Shown piece after piece: positions 50,877 through 59,969 of a DNA stretch of 64,000 nt (within the stretch, counting starts at the first letter, position 1; each line of letters starts with the position of its first letter). The position numbers and the translations under genes were made by a program. Below the pieces are notes generated by a model that saw only the letters and a program-made list of their open reading frames with translations, did not search any database and had not been told where the DNA came from. The DNA lies in the NCBI RefSeq assembly GCF_001277255.1, contig NZ_CP012264.1:4030001-4094000 (forward strand). The letters run 5' to 3'. The stretch is from Cronobacter condimenti 1330 (GTDB lineage Bacteria > Pseudomonadota > Gammaproteobacteria > Enterobacterales > Enterobacteriaceae).

Positions 50877-52637
50877 TTAATACCCGGCGGTTAAATCATC
50901 CACACTGCGCGGGTCGGACGCCCCATAAAGCGTGCCATCCGGGCCAATCATAATGCTCTGTGTACTGCCCATCGCTTCTTTCACCTCCACGTTTTGCCCT
51001 TTCTCACGCAGCAGTTTCAGCGTATCCGGGCTAAAGCCCTTCTCCACCCTTAGTTGATCCGGCAACCACTGGTGATGGAATCGGGGCGCATTGGTCGCTT
51101 CCGCCACGTTCATCCCGAAATCGATAGAATTCACCACCATCTGCAACACGGTCGTGATGATACGGCTTCCGCCCGGGCTGCCGGTCACAAGCCAGGTTTT
51201 CCCGTCTTTCACGACAATCGTCGGCGACATCGACGACAATGGCCGTTTTTTCGGCCCCACCGCGTTCGCATCGCCGCCCACCAGACCATAAACGTTTGGC
51301 GTTCCCGGCTTCGCAGAGAAATCATCCATCTGATTATTCATCAGGATCCCGGTGTTCCCCGCCACAATGCCGGTGCCAAAGGTGGTGTTCAGCGTGTACG
51401 TCACCGCCACCGCGTTGCCGTCTTTGTCCACCACGGAGAAATGCGTCGTCTGGTTGCTCTCATAAGGCGCAAGGTTGCCAGGCTTAATCTCTTTCGACGG
51501 ACGCGCTTTATTCACATCTATCTGCTGTGCCAGCGATTTCGCATAAGCTTTGCTGGTGAGGGCCTGCCACGGTACTTTGACAAAATCGGGGTCACCCAGA
51601 TATTCCGAGCGGTCGGCGTAGGCGTATTTTTCCGCTTCAGCCATGATTTGCATCGCGTCGGCGCTGCCGAAGCCATATTTATGCAGGTCGAAATTCTCAA
51701 GGATATTCAGGATCTGCACGATGTGGATGCCGCCTGACGACGGCGGCGGCATGGAATACACCTGATAACCGCGATAGTCGCCGCTTACCGGCGTACGCTC
51801 CACGGCGCGGTAATTCGCCAGATCGGCTTTGGTGATAAGCCCGCCGTTTTTCGCCATTTCCTCGGCGATTTGGTCGGCAATTGCGCCTTTATAGAAGGCA
51901 TCTGGCCCGTCTTTCGCGATAAGTGCCAGACTGTTTGCAAGATTCGTCTGCACCAGTTTGTCGCCTTTCTGGTACGGATTGCCGTCCTGTTTCCAGAAAA
52001 TCGCTTTACTGGTCGGGTGGTTCGGGAGTGTCTCCACGCCGTAGGTTTTTAAATCGGTCGCCAGCGCGTCGTTGACGGTAAAGCCGTCGCGCGCAAGGGT
52101 AATAGCGGGCTGAATAACAGTGTCGAGCGGCATCGTGCCATATTTTTGCAGCGCCAGCGCGAAGCCCGCGACGCTCCCCGGCGTGCCGGAGGCGAGATGC
52201 GAGGTCAGTGACTTTTTGCTGTCGGCGTTGCCCTGCGCATCAAGGAACATATCGCGTGTCGCTTTCTCCGGCGCCATTTCGCGGAAATCGATCGCAGTGA
52301 CCTTGCCATCTTTGGTGCGCAGCATCATAAAGCCGCCGCCGCCCAGGTTACCGGCCTGCGGGTGCGTAACCGCCAGAGCAAAGCCCACGGCGACCGCCGC
52401 GTCTACCGCGTTACCGCCCTGCTTTAGCACATCAACGCCCACCTGGGTCGCGGCGGCATCCACCGAGGCCACCATGCCATGCTCGGCGCGCACCGGATGA
52501 AACACATCCTCCTCAACGCCATAAGAGACTGGCGCAGGCGCCGCAACAGGCGCAGGCGCGGCCCCCGCCGATAAGCAAAACGCTGCCGCCAGCGCCGCTA
52601 TCGCGGTCTGACGTACGGTTTTCCACTGCATCATCAT
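50877..52637 (-). CDS. ggt: Gamma-glutamyltranspeptidase Ggt
   Basis: Periplasmic enzyme hydrolysing or transferring gamma-glutamyl groups, mainly from glutathione. 586 residues as precursor. A signal peptide (about 1-27, ALAAAFCLSAGAA) precedes the heavy chain. Autocleavage occurs before the Thr of NQTTHFSVVD, giving the small subunit; SSMSPTIVV and TGSPGGSRI are conserved. The start may be residue 1 or 3 (MQWKTV). The segment PAPVAAPAPVS after the signal is longer than in E. coli. Confidence 0.97.
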   Translation of the reverse strand: MMMQWKTVRQTAIAALAAAFCLSAGAAPAPVAAPAPVSYGVEEDVFHPVRAEHGMVASVDAAATQVGVDVLKQGGNAVDAAVAVGFALAVTHPQAGNLGGGGFMMLRTKDGKVTAIDFREMAPEKATRDMFLDAQGNADSKKSLTSHLASGTPGSVAGFALALQKYGTMPLDTVIQPAITLARDGFTVNDALATDLKTYGVETLPNHPTSKAIFWKQDGNPYQKGDKLVQTNLANSLALIAKDGPDAFYKGAIADQIAEEMAKNGGLITKADLANYRAVERTPVSGDYRGYQVYSMPPPSSGGIHIVQILNILENFDLHKYGFGSADAMQIMAEAEKYAYADRSEYLGDPDFVKVPWQALTSKAYAKSLAQQIDVNKARPSKEIKPGNLAPYESNQTTHFSVVDKDGNAVAVTYTLNTTFGTGIVAGNTGILMNNQMDDFSAKPGTPNVYGLVGGDANAVGPKKRPLSSMSPTIVVKDGKTWLVTGSPGGSRIITTVLQMVVNSIDFGMNVAEATNAPRFHHQWLPDQLRVEKGFSPDTLKLLREKGQNVEVKEAMGSTQSIMIGPDGTLYGASDPRSVDDLTAGY

Positions 52638-52763
52638 TATTTTTCTCCGGTTCTTGTCTGGGACACTCCCCGGAATAAGTCTGGTTCACAACTCTTAAAA
52701 GATCATCGTGGTGTCACAAAGGGGGTAAACTTGAAGGATCTTCCATACGGGGAGGGAAATACC

Positions 52764-53231
52764 ATGAAACGCTATTTACTGATTGCCGCCGCGCTGCCGC
52801 TGGCGGCCTTCGCCGAGCCTATTAACGTCATCAACAACCCCAACCAGCCGGGTTACGTGAATCCAAGCCAGCAGCGTTTGCAGACGCAAATGCAGGGCCA
52901 GCAGCTTCAGCAAAAGGGGATGCTCAACCAGCAGGTCCAGACGCAAAGCCGCCTGCAACAGCAACATCTTCAAACCCAGATGAACACCAACACGCAGCGT
53001 ATTCAGCAGGGCCAGACGGGCAATCTCAACGCACAGACCCAGCAGGTACTGCCAAACACGCATGGCGGGATGCTCAACAGCCAAAGCGGCAGTTCACAGC
53101 GCATGCTCAACAGTAACGGCGCGACGCTGAACCGCCAGCCGCAGACAAAGATGATTCAGCCGCGCCAGAATGGCGATATGCTGCGGCAAAACGGCGCCAC
53201 GCTGAACGCAAACGGCGCCGTCACACCTTAA
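52764..53231 (+). CDS. yhhA: Gln/Asn-rich secreted protein YhhA (DUF2756)
   Basis: 155-residue protein with a signal peptide (MKRYLLIAAALPLAAFA, cleaved near AEP). The mature part is strongly biased to Gln and Asn with repeated MLN and QQ blocks (LQTQMQGQQLQQKGMLNQQ) and is probably disordered in the periplasm. Function unknown. The start at 52764 has GGAGGG; the frame upstream is not conserved. It is convergent with ugpQ and shares 4 bp with its 3' end. Confidence 0.9.
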   Translation: MKRYLLIAAALPLAAFAEPINVINNPNQPGYVNPSQQRLQTQMQGQQLQQKGMLNQQVQTQSRLQQQHLQTQMNTNTQRIQQGQTGNLNAQTQQVLPNTHGGMLNSQSGSSQRMLNSNGATLNRQPQTKMIQPRQNGDMLRQNGATLNANGAVTP

Positions 53232-53968
53232 GCGCGAAAATCTGGCCCGATTTCATCAATCGCATCGGTACAGATGCAGTCCACGCCCCAGGCGAGCAGT
53301 TCCAGCGCCCGCCGGGGCGAATTCACCGTATACACCAGAATGTGCAGCCCCGCGTCTTTAAGCTGCGCGACGCGCGCCTGATCCAGAAGCTGATGATTGA
53401 GATGAATCGAGACGCAGCCAAGCTGCGTGGTCAGCGCCTGCCAGTCGTCACGCCACTCATCCAGCAGCAGCCCGCGCGGCAGTTCCGGCACGGCCTGTTG
53501 CGCCGCTTCCAGCGCCTCGATGGAAAACGACGACAGGAGCGGCGCGGTCATGCCTTGCCACAGTTCGCGCGCGGCCAGCGCCACCACGCGCCCGGTTTCG
53601 CGGTCAGCGCCCGTCGTCGGTTTGATTTCGATATTCGCCATCATATGATGCGTGCGGCAGCGCTCCGCCACCTCGCTCATTAGCGCCAGCTTCTCGCCTT
53701 TAAACGCGCCGCTGTACCAGCCGCCTGCGTCTACTTTCAGCAGTTCATCCCAGTTCAGATCGCCCGCCACCCCCCAGCCGTTGCTGGTACGCTCAAGCGT
53801 ATCGTCATGCAGCAAGAAGATCTGACCATCTTTTGAGAGCTTTACGTCAAACTCAATCATGGCGTGACCCAGACGCGCACCCGTCTCGATCGCCGCCAGC
53901 GTGTTTTCCGGTGCCAGTCTGCCGCCGCCGCGGTGGGCGACGATAGGAGGATAGGGCCAGTTGCTCAT
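53228..53968 (-). CDS. ugpQ: Glycerophosphodiester phosphodiesterase UgpQ
   Basis: Cytosolic GDPD enzyme, 246 residues, which hydrolyses glycerophosphodiesters to glycerol-3-phosphate and an alcohol. Catalytic motif AHRGGGRLAPENTLAA and metal ligands EFDVKLSKDG, HDDTLERTSNG are present. The start at 53968 overlaps ugpC by 4 bp. Last in ugpBAECQ; product feeds glpD. Confidence 0.96.
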   Translation of the reverse strand: MSNWPYPPIVAHRGGGRLAPENTLAAIETGARLGHAMIEFDVKLSKDGQIFLLHDDTLERTSNGWGVAGDLNWDELLKVDAGGWYSGAFKGEKLALMSEVAERCRTHHMMANIEIKPTTGADRETGRVVALAARELWQGMTAPLLSSFSIEALEAAQQAVPELPRGLLLDEWRDDWQALTTQLGCVSIHLNHQLLDQARVAQLKDAGLHILVYTVNSPRRALELLAWGVDCICTDAIDEIGPDFRA

Positions 53969-55038
53969 AGTCGTTGTCCTGTTGCACCATCGAAGAAGTG
54001 CAGATGATTTTCCGGCAGATGCAGCCACAGCTGGCTGCCCGGCTGCGGACGCTCCTGATGCGCCAGGCGCGCCACTACTTTCTGGCTGCCCCAGCGGCCA
54101 TGCGCAAGGTTATCCGCGCCCAGCATCTCCAGCGTATCGAGCGGCAACGGCACGCCGCCTGCGGCCTGTGAGCTTAGCGCAATATGTTCCGGGCGGATAC
54201 CCAGCGTCACCTTGCGCCCGGCGAGCGTTTTATGCAGCCGTCCCAGCGGCAGGGAAAGCCCGTCGGCCACGTCAAAATGGGTGCCCTCACCGTTAACGCG
54301 CCCTTCCAGCAGGTTCATCGCCGGGCTGCCGATAAAGCTCGCCACAAAGCGACTGGCGGGTTTTTCGTAAACCTCTACCGGCGTGCCTATCTGCTCCGCT
54401 ACGCCTTTGTTCATCACCATTACGCGCTGGGCAAGCGTCATCGCCTCAACCTGATCGTGCGTGACATACAGCGAGGTGGTGCGCAGGCGGCGGTGCAACT
54501 GTTGCAGTTCAAGGCGCATCTGCACGCGCAGCTTGGCGTCGAGGTTAGAGAGCGGTTCATCAAAGAGAAAGACGGCCGGATCGCGCACAATGGCGCGGCC
54601 CATCGCCACACGCTGGCGCTGACCGCCTGACAACTCGCGTGGGCGGCGCTGTAGCAGGCCATCCAGCTCAAGAATGCGCGCCGCCTCTTTTACACGCTCG
54701 GCGATATGCGCCTTGCCCATGCCACGAATTTTCAGGCCCCAGGCCATGTTCTCTTCGACGTTCATGTGCGGGTAGAGCGCATAGTTCTGGAATACCATCG
54801 CGATGCCGCGCTCTTTCGGCTCCATCTCTGTGACACGCTGGCGATCAATCCAGATATCGCCGCTGGTCACACGCTCAAGCCCCGCCACCATACGCAGCAG
54901 CGTCGATTTGCCGCAGCCCGACGGGCCGACCATCACAATAAATTCGCCATCCGCGACGTCCACGGTCAGCGGCTGGATCACCTGCGTTTTGCCGTTATCC
55001 CAGCTTTTGGTCACAGCCTGAAGTTTTAAACCTGCCAT
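53965..55038 (-). CDS. ugpC: Glycerol-3-phosphate importer ATP-binding subunit UgpC
   Basis: 357-residue ABC ATPase of the MalK type: Walker A GPSGCGKST, signature LSGGQRQRVAMGRA, Walker B VFLFDEPLSNLDA, then a C-terminal OB regulatory domain. It powers UgpAE. One base separates it from ugpE upstream, and it overlaps ugpQ. Confidence 0.97.
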   Translation of the reverse strand: MAGLKLQAVTKSWDNGKTQVIQPLTVDVADGEFIVMVGPSGCGKSTLLRMVAGLERVTSGDIWIDRQRVTEMEPKERGIAMVFQNYALYPHMNVEENMAWGLKIRGMGKAHIAERVKEAARILELDGLLQRRPRELSGGQRQRVAMGRAIVRDPAVFLFDEPLSNLDAKLRVQMRLELQQLHRRLRTTSLYVTHDQVEAMTLAQRVMVMNKGVAEQIGTPVEVYEKPASRFVASFIGSPAMNLLEGRVNGEGTHFDVADGLSLPLGRLHKTLAGRKVTLGIRPEHIALSSQAAGGVPLPLDTLEMLGADNLAHGRWGSQKVVARLAHQERPQPGSQLWLHLPENHLHFFDGATGQRL

Positions 55039-55039
55039 C

Positions 55040-55885
55040 TTATTTCTCGCTGTCTACTAAGCCGCGAACAAACGCGCGCTGCATTACTAAAACAATCACC
55101 ACCGGCGGGATCAGCGTCAGCAGCATCGCCGCCATCACCTGATTCCACTGCGTGCTGCCTTCGCCTACCGAAATCATGCCCTTGATACCCGCGACTGCCG
55201 TGCCAAGCGCCGGGTCACTGACGATAAGCAGCGGCCAGAGATACTGGTTCCAGCCGTAGATAAAGGTGATCACAAACAGCGCCGCCAGGTTGGTTTTAGA
55301 AAGCGGCAGCACGATGTCGCGGAAAAACCGCATCGGCGAAGCGCCATCAATGCGCGCCGCTTCCATCAGCTCATCGGGTAGCGTCATAAAAAACTGGCGG
55401 AAGAGGAACGTCGCCGTAGCAGAGGCCATCAGCGGCAGCGTCAGGCCGGTGTAGCTGTCCATCAGCTTCAGGTTGGCTATCACGTCTACCGTCGGGAATA
55501 TGCGCACTTCGACCGGCAGCATCAGGGTAATAAAAATCATCCAGAAGAAGAGGTTACGCAGCGGAAAGCGGAACCAGACAATGGCGAATGCCGACAGCAT
55601 CGACACCGCGATTTTCCCGACGGTGATGCTAAACGCCATGATGAAGCTGTTCAGCAACATCAGCCAGAACGGCGCGCTGTTGGCGCCAACGCCATTCACC
55701 CAAATATTTTTCAGGTTTTCCCACAGGTGCGTGCCGGGAATCAGCGTCATTGGCGTGGCAAACACGGCCTCGTTGTCGAGCGTCGCCGCCACAAACGCCA
55801 CGTAAAGCGGAAAGAGAATAGCGGCAATGCCGAGGATCAAAATGGTATGGCTGAAAATCGTCAGCCCGCGGCGGTTTTCAATCAT
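55040..55885 (-). CDS. ugpE: Glycerol-3-phosphate importer permease UgpE
   Basis: 281-residue membrane subunit with six helices. The EAA loop that contacts UgpC is in ELMEAARIDGASPMRFFRDIVLPLSKT. Its ATG overlaps the ugpA stop by 4 bp. Confidence 0.96.
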   Translation of the reverse strand: MIENRRGLTIFSHTILILGIAAILFPLYVAFVAATLDNEAVFATPMTLIPGTHLWENLKNIWVNGVGANSAPFWLMLLNSFIMAFSITVGKIAVSMLSAFAIVWFRFPLRNLFFWMIFITLMLPVEVRIFPTVDVIANLKLMDSYTGLTLPLMASATATFLFRQFFMTLPDELMEAARIDGASPMRFFRDIVLPLSKTNLAALFVITFIYGWNQYLWPLLIVSDPALGTAVAGIKGMISVGEGSTQWNQVMAAMLLTLIPPVVIVLVMQRAFVRGLVDSEK

Positions 55886-56769
55886 TGGTAACGCACCTTA
55901 CTTTCCACATAGCGGAACTGCACCACCGTGAGGATGATAACCAGCACCATCAGCACGACCGACTGCGCGGCAGAAGTAGAGAGATCCAGCCCGGCGAACC
56001 CTTCGCGGTAAATCTTATAAATCAGCGTCGTGGTGGCCTGCACCGGCCCGCCTGCGGTGGCGGCGTCAATAACCGGAAAGGTGTCGAAGAAGGCGTAAAC
56101 CAGGTTCACCACCAGCAGGAAAAAGCTCACCGGCGCGATAAGCGGCAGCGACAGCTTAAAGAACCGACGTACCGGCCCGGCGCCGTCGATAGCGGCCGCC
56201 TCAACCAGAGAGCGCGGAATCGACTGCAACGCCGCGAAGAAAAACAGAAAGTTATAGCTGATTTGCTTCCAGACGGAGGCGAACACCACCAGGAACATCG
56301 CCTGTCCGCTGTTTTGCGAATGGTTCCAGTAGTAGCCCATCTGCTCCAGCACGTGGGTGATAAGCCCGCGCCCCGGGTTGAAGAGGAAGATCCACAGTAC
56401 GGCGGCAATGGCCGGTGCGACGGCGTAAGGCAGCAGCATCAAGGTTTGATAAAAGCGGCTACCGCGCACCACGTAATCGACCAGGGCCGCGAAGAACAGC
56501 GAGATCAAAAGGCCGCTTACCGTCACCAGCGTGCTGAATTTGATCGTCGTCCAGAAGGAATCCAGATAATAGCTGTCGTGGAAGAGCTGCGTGAAGTTCG
56601 CAAGCCCGACAAACTGGCTGGAGAGCCCGAACGGATCGACGCTTTGTACCGAGTACCAGAGCGCCTCGCCCGCAGGCCAGATAAAAAAGACAACGGTGAT
56701 AATCAACTGCGGTGCCAGCAGCGCATAAGGCAGCCAGCTTGCGCGAAACACCGGACGAGATGATGACAT
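55882..56769 (-). CDS. ugpA: Glycerol-3-phosphate importer permease UgpA
   Basis: 295-residue membrane subunit with six helices. The EAA loop is RSLVEAAAIDGAGPVRRFFKLSLPLIAP. It forms the channel with UgpE. It is separated from ugpB by 129 bp containing an inverted REP pair, the only wide gap in the operon. Confidence 0.96.
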   Translation of the reverse strand: MSSSRPVFRASWLPYALLAPQLIITVVFFIWPAGEALWYSVQSVDPFGLSSQFVGLANFTQLFHDSYYLDSFWTTIKFSTLVTVSGLLISLFFAALVDYVVRGSRFYQTLMLLPYAVAPAIAAVLWIFLFNPGRGLITHVLEQMGYYWNHSQNSGQAMFLVVFASVWKQISYNFLFFFAALQSIPRSLVEAAAIDGAGPVRRFFKLSLPLIAPVSFFLLVVNLVYAFFDTFPVIDAATAGGPVQATTTLIYKIYREGFAGLDLSTSAAQSVVLMVLVIILTVVQFRYVESKVRYQ

Positions 56770-56792
56770 AGAGGGACACTTTCCTGAAAAAT

Positions 56793-56865
56793 GCCGGGTG
56801 CGGCTTCGCCTTACCCGGCCTGGGAACTATTACCTGTAGGGCGGGTAAGGCAAAGCGCACCCGCC
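56793..56865. repeat. Inverted REP pair (BIME) between ugpB and ugpA
   Basis: Two palindromic units in opposite orientation: 56793-56820 (GCCGGGTGCGGCTTCGCC then TTACCCGGC) and 56839-56865 (GGGCGGGTAAGGCAAAGCGC then ACCCGCC). They follow the REP pattern with a shared TTACCC core. Inside the operon they would protect the upstream ugpB message from 3' decay, allowing more binding protein than permease, as known for malE-malF. Confidence 0.82.
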
Positions 56866-56898
56866 ACATCAAACCGGCTATCCCTGCCGGCCTTGGGG

Positions 56899-58218
56899 TT
56901 ACGATTTCGTCGACTGCTCGAAGCGACGCAACAGCTGGTTTCCACGCTCAACGGCGGAATCCAGCGCCTGTTGCGGGGTTTTCTTGCCGGTCCAGACGCT
57001 TTCCAGCTCTTCGTCAACCACGGTGCGGATCTGCGGCATATTGCCCAGACGCAGCCCTTTGGTGAACGGCAACGGCGGCTTGTTCAGCATCTGGCGCGTT
57101 GCGATATCGGCGCCCGGGTTTTTGTCATAGAAACCCTGCTCGCGGGTCAGGTCGTAGGCGGCTTTGGTGATAGGAAGATAGCCGGTTTTCTGGTGCCATT
57201 CGGCAGCGTTTTCCGGTTGCGCCAGGAAGCTCAGGAATTCCGCGACGCCTTTGTACATCTCTTTGTCCTTGCCCTGCATCACCCACAGGCTCGCCCCGCC
57301 GATGATGGCGTTCTGCGGCGCGCCTTTTACGTCGGCGTCGTAAGGCATCATGCCCACACCGTAGTTGAATTTGGCGTAGTGACGGATGTCTGCGAGCGAA
57401 CCGGACGAAGCGGTCGTGATCGCGCAGTCGCCGTTATAGAACTTCTCGGTCGACTCATCCTTGCGCCCGAAGTAGCTGAAATCGCCCTTCTTGTTCAGAT
57501 CCTGCAACAGCGCGATATGCTTCACCTGCTCCGGCTTGTTGAACTCCAGTACCGCGTCGGTACCGTCAAAGCCGTTATTTTTGGTGGCGACCGGCAGGCC
57601 GTGCCAGGCGCTGAAGTTTTCAATCTGGATCCATCCCTGCCAGCCGCTGGCATAGCCGCATTTCATCCCGGCTGCTTTCAGCTTCGCGGTGTACGCGGCG
57701 AGGTCCTGCCAGGTTTTCGGCGGCTGCTCAGGATCTAAGCCCGCTTTTTTGAAGGCATCTTTGTTGTAGTACAGCACCGGGGTGGAGCTGTTAAACGGTT
57801 GGGAGAGCAGATGCCCGCTTTTCGCGTCGGTGTAATAACCAGCGACCGTCGGGACGAACCGGGATTCGTCGAATTCAATGCCAGCATCGTTAAAAACTTC
57901 GTACACCGGTTTGATAGCTTTGGAGGCCATCATGGTGGCGGTACCTACTTCGTAGACCTGCAAAATCGCCGGGGCGTTGCCGGTGCGGAAAGCCGCAATA
58001 CCCGCCGCCAGGCTCTGCTCGTAGTTACCTTTATAAACCGGTTCGATTTTGTATTCCGGGTGAGCCTGGTTGAACCGCTGCGCCAGCGAATTCACCTCTT
58101 TACCCAGTTCGCCTTCCATAGAATGCCAGAACGGAATGGTGGTGGCCGCCATCGCCTGGCTGCTCAGCGCCCATCCCAGAGCCACACAAATTGCTGTACG
58201 TCGTAACGAAGCTGTCAT
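56899..58218 (-). CDS. ugpB: Glycerol-3-phosphate-binding protein UgpB
   Basis: Periplasmic binding protein for sn-glycerol-3-phosphate and glycerophosphocholine, 439 residues with a signal peptide (MTASLRRTAICVALGWALSS, cleaved after AMA). TIPFWHSMEGELGKEVN and WQGWIQIENFSAWHG are conserved. The start at MTASLRR; the frame upstream to 58290 crosses the Pho promoter. First gene of the ugp operon. Confidence 0.97.
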   Translation of the reverse strand: MTASLRRTAICVALGWALSSQAMAATTIPFWHSMEGELGKEVNSLAQRFNQAHPEYKIEPVYKGNYEQSLAAGIAAFRTGNAPAILQVYEVGTATMMASKAIKPVYEVFNDAGIEFDESRFVPTVAGYYTDAKSGHLLSQPFNSSTPVLYYNKDAFKKAGLDPEQPPKTWQDLAAYTAKLKAAGMKCGYASGWQGWIQIENFSAWHGLPVATKNNGFDGTDAVLEFNKPEQVKHIALLQDLNKKGDFSYFGRKDESTEKFYNGDCAITTASSGSLADIRHYAKFNYGVGMMPYDADVKGAPQNAIIGGASLWVMQGKDKEMYKGVAEFLSFLAQPENAAEWHQKTGYLPITKAAYDLTREQGFYDKNPGADIATRQMLNKPPLPFTKGLRLGNMPQIRTVVDEELESVWTGKKTPQQALDSAVERGNQLLRRFEQSTKS

Positions 58219-58288
58219 GTCTGTTATCTCTCTGATTATGCGTCGTTTGAGATGCGCGAAATCACGCGTTTTATGCTCGCGAGCTAAC

Positions 58289-58308
58289 ATGACATGCGCG
58301 TATGACAG
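58289..58308 (-). promoter_or_regulatory. Second Pho-box-like element of ugpB
   Basis: On the minus strand CTGTCATACGCGCATGTCAT has two TGTCA units, but at 13-bp rather than 11-bp spacing, so it is a weaker PhoB site than the one upstream. Confidence 0.45.
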
Positions 58309-58323
58309 AAAAATAACCTTTTA

Positions 58324-58341
58324 TTTACAGAATAATGACAG
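58324..58341 (-). promoter_or_regulatory. Pho box of the ugp operon
   Basis: On the minus strand CTGTCATTATTCTGTAAA has two half-sites with 11-bp spacing, as required for PhoB, about 105-125 bp before ugpB. Phosphate-starvation induction is expected. Confidence 0.75.
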
Positions 58342-58439
58342 TCAGTCGGTCGGGATATGATGGAAGGGTGACGGTTATATGGCGGAAATAAAAAGCCTGA
58401 TGGCGGGTACCTTCACCCGCAGTGAAAGGGAGCAGACAC

Positions 58440-58467
58440 TAAAAAAGGCAACGTGCGTTGCCTTTTT
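58440..58467 (-). terminator. Rho-independent terminator of the liv operon
   Basis: AAAAAAGGCAAC and GTTGCCTTTTT arms with a GTGC loop, symmetrical A and T runs, 20 bp past the livF stop. Confidence 0.92.
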
Positions 58468-58486
58468 GCTTTTAGCCTGCTTGTGC

Positions 58487-59200
58487 CTAGCCGCCCAGAT
58501 AGGCGCTACGCACGGCCTCGTTGGCGAGCAGCGCGTCACCGGTATCGGATAGCACCACGTGACCGTTTTCCAGCACGTAACCACGATCGGCGAGCTTCAG
58601 CGCCTGGTTGGCGTTTTGCTCCACGAGGAAAATGGTCATCCCTTCGCTGCGCAGCTGTTCGATGGTGTCGAAAATCTGCTGGATGATGATGGGCGCAAGG
58701 CCGAGGGACGGTTCATCAAGCAGCAGCAGGCGCGGCTGGCTCATTAGCGCACGGCCTATCGCCAGCATTTGCTGCTCACCGCCAGACATGGTACCGGCGC
58801 GCTGGATACGGCGCTCATGCAGACGCGGGAAGAGATCGTAAACACGCTGAATACGTGTCTGAAACTGCGAGCGATCCGCGAAAAACCCTCCCATCGCCAG
58901 ATTCTCTTCCACCGTCATGCGGGAGAACACGCGACGGCCTTCCGGCACAATCGCCACCGCCTCGCGCATGATTTTCGCCGTCTGCCAGTCGGTAATGTCT
59001 TTGCCGTCAAAGACGATACGGCCCGTGGAGGCACGCGGATCGCCGCACAGTGTACCGAGCAGCGTCGTTTTTCCCGCGCCGTTCGCGCCGATAAGGGTGA
59101 CAATTTCGCCCTGCTTAATGTGCAGGCTCACCTCATGCAGCGCCTGGATTTTGCCGTAGTGCGCGCTCACCTTGTCAAAAGACAACATCACGTTTTCCAT
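58487..59200 (-). CDS. livF: Branched-chain amino acid importer ATPase LivF
   Basis: 237-residue ABC ATPase: Walker A GANGAGKTT, signature MSGGEQQMLAIGRAL, Walker B LLLLDEPSLGLAP. The start at MENVMLSFDKVSAHYG; the longer frame lies inside livG. One base separates it from livG. Last in the liv operon. Confidence 0.97.
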   Translation of the reverse strand: MENVMLSFDKVSAHYGKIQALHEVSLHIKQGEIVTLIGANGAGKTTLLGTLCGDPRASTGRIVFDGKDITDWQTAKIMREAVAIVPEGRRVFSRMTVEENLAMGGFFADRSQFQTRIQRVYDLFPRLHERRIQRAGTMSGGEQQMLAIGRALMSQPRLLLLDEPSLGLAPIIIQQIFDTIEQLRSEGMTIFLVEQNANQALKLADRGYVLENGHVVLSDTGDALLANEAVRSAYLGG

Positions 59201-59201
59201 C

Positions 59202-59969
59202 TTATGCCTCACCCAGGTATGCGCGAATAACATCAGGGTTGTTGCGGATCTGCTCCGGCGTGCCGTTGGCAAGCGGCGTCCCCTGGTTTACCACATAAAT
59301 ACGATCTGAAATGCCCATCACCAGTTTCATGTCGTGCTCAATCAGCAGAATGGTCGTGTTGTGATGGTTGCGCAGCTCGACAATCAGTTCATCCAGCTCT
59401 TTGGTCTCTTTGGGGTTAAGGCCCGCGGCAGGCTCATCGAGCATCAGGATCTCCGGCTGCGTCACCATGCAGCGGGCAATCTCCAGGCGACGCTGATCGC
59501 CATAAGCGAGGTTGCCCGCCTGGCGGTTAGCGTGCTGTAAGAGGTTGATGCGCTCAAGCCAGGTAGCGGCGCGATCCAGCGCCTCGCTGTGCGCACGACG
59601 AAACGCGGGCGTTTTCAGCAGGCCGGAAAAGAGCCCGGATTTCAGTTGCTGGTGTTGCGCCACCAGCAGGTTTTCAATCACCGTCATTTCACGGAACAGA
59701 CGCACGTGCTGGAACGTGCGCACCACGCCCATGCGGGCAATCTGCTGGCCAGGCAGCCCTTCAAGATGCTGGTCGCGCAGCATAATGGTGCCGCCGGTCG
59801 GCTTATAGAAGCCGGTCAGGCAGTTAAATACCGTGGTTTTACCGGCCCCGTTCGGGCCAATCAGCGAGACAATTTCCTGCGGGCGCAACTCAAGAGAGAC
59901 ATTATTGACGGCAAGCAGGCCGCCAAAGCGCATCATCAGGCCGCTGACGGATAATAAAGGCTGACTCAT
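59202..59969 (-). CDS. livG: Branched-chain amino acid importer ATPase LivG
   Basis: 255-residue ABC ATPase: Walker A GPNGAGKTT, a LAYGDQRRLEIARCM signature variant normal for LivG, Walker B EILMLDEPAAGLNP. Its ATG overlaps livM by 4 bp. Confidence 0.97.
   Translation of the reverse strand: MSQPLLSVSGLMMRFGGLLAVNNVSLELRPQEIVSLIGPNGAGKTTVFNCLTGFYKPTGGTIMLRDQHLEGLPGQQIARMGVVRTFQHVRLFREMTVIENLLVAQHQQLKSGLFSGLLKTPAFRRAHSEALDRAATWLERINLLQHANRQAGNLAYGDQRRLEIARCMVTQPEILMLDEPAAGLNPKETKELDELIVELRNHHNTTILLIEHDMKLVMGISDRIYVVNQGTPLANGTPEQIRNNPDVIRAYLGEA

Noticed and set aside
55885..56763. 292-codon plus-strand open frame opposite ugpA
   Set aside because: Composition rich in His, Arg and Gln, typical of a shadow of a membrane-protein gene; no ribosome site context.
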